Shown here: piece by piece, positions 63,791 to 64,000 of the stretch | Numbering within the stretch: the first letter of the stretch is position 1 | Layout: each line of letters opens with the position of its first letter | From: Cladopsammia gracilis | Lineage: Eukaryota; Cnidaria; Anthozoa; Scleractinia; Dendrophylliidae | NCBI GenBank assembly: GCA_022457155.1 | Contig: JAJGOT010000744.1 | Coordinates: 23,501-87,500 of the forward strand | Length of the DNA: 64,000 nucleotides | Reading direction: 5' to 3' | Notes under the pieces: generated by a model | Told to the model about the DNA's origin: nothing | The model's input: only the letters and a program-made list of their open reading frames with translations | Database searches by the model: none | Program-made: the position numbers and the translations under genes

Positions 63791-64000
63791 ATGCACTAAA
63801 ACTGTAAATAAGTGCCTTTGGTAAAGGATGGTCATGATGGAAAAGGATCGCAACTTAAAAAAAAATTTCCCTCATGTCTAGAAAAACCCTTATGAACTGA
63901 ATTTGTTTTGTTCTCCTTTCAAGACTTCTCTTGTTATTAGTTTTGATTTAACTAGAATTTTGACCCCCAAGACATAAAAAAAACTATGACACAGCCCCTT

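Overview
This is AT-rich animal nuclear DNA, most likely from an anthozoan cnidarian such as a stony coral. The grounds are intron-exon genes with animal orthologues, GT-AG introns plus two minor-spliceosome introns, no operons, and dense short palindromic DNA elements, LINE tails, a Penelope-like element and a 5S rRNA relic whose visible bases resemble cnidarian 5S. The species assignment is inference. Nothing in the window is bacterial or viral.

Layout. 1-12.2 kb: two tandem BTB-domain gene copies on the + strand (about 1.9-5.7 kb and 9.8-11.9 kb). Each has a BTB exon and a Cys-containing C-terminal exon, and both are frame-broken. 12.2-15.4 kb: repeats only. 15.4-25.0 kb: an intact ten-coding-exon spermine synthase gene (SMS, + strand, 364 aa). 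All ten exon junctions can be placed in phase, and two of its nine introns carry U12-type signals, one of them AT-AC. 25-42.5 kb: no confident gene. This part holds palindromic elements, a LINE tail, a local 1-kb duplication, a SINE with a nested element and one weak orphan ORF. 42.6-56.5 kb: hydroxylysine kinase (HYKK, - strand), two coding exons separated by a 12.7-kb intron full of mobile DNA. That intron holds a Penelope-like element arranged as a giant inverted repeat (46.9-50.6 kb) and a TTAA-flanked transposon with a 5S rRNA relic (50.9-53.8 kb). 56.8-58.9 kb: a second copy of a segment also present at 45.6-46.1 kb, interrupted by a 1.4-kb TIR element that carries a RecQ-like helicase fragment. 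59-64 kb: further short elements and a pogo/Tigger-like element.

The genes do not form a pathway. SMS makes spermine and HYKK phosphorylates 5-hydroxylysine; both are housekeeping enzymes, and their introns have served as landing sites for mobile DNA. The strongest observations are: (1) two U12-type introns in SMS; (2) the Penelope foldback with a 15-bp target duplication; (3) the RecQ-fragment element with a 9-bp target duplication and an intact empty site elsewhere in the window; (4) a family of 58- to 510-bp elements ending in a Tyr-less 17-base palindromic terminus (CAACCTCGTTCCCAGGG) with 9-bp target duplications; (5) the 5S relic next to the end of a TTAA transposon; (6) a SINE with perfect 13-bp target duplication split by a later element. 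All calls come from reading the sequence; no alignment or database search was run.
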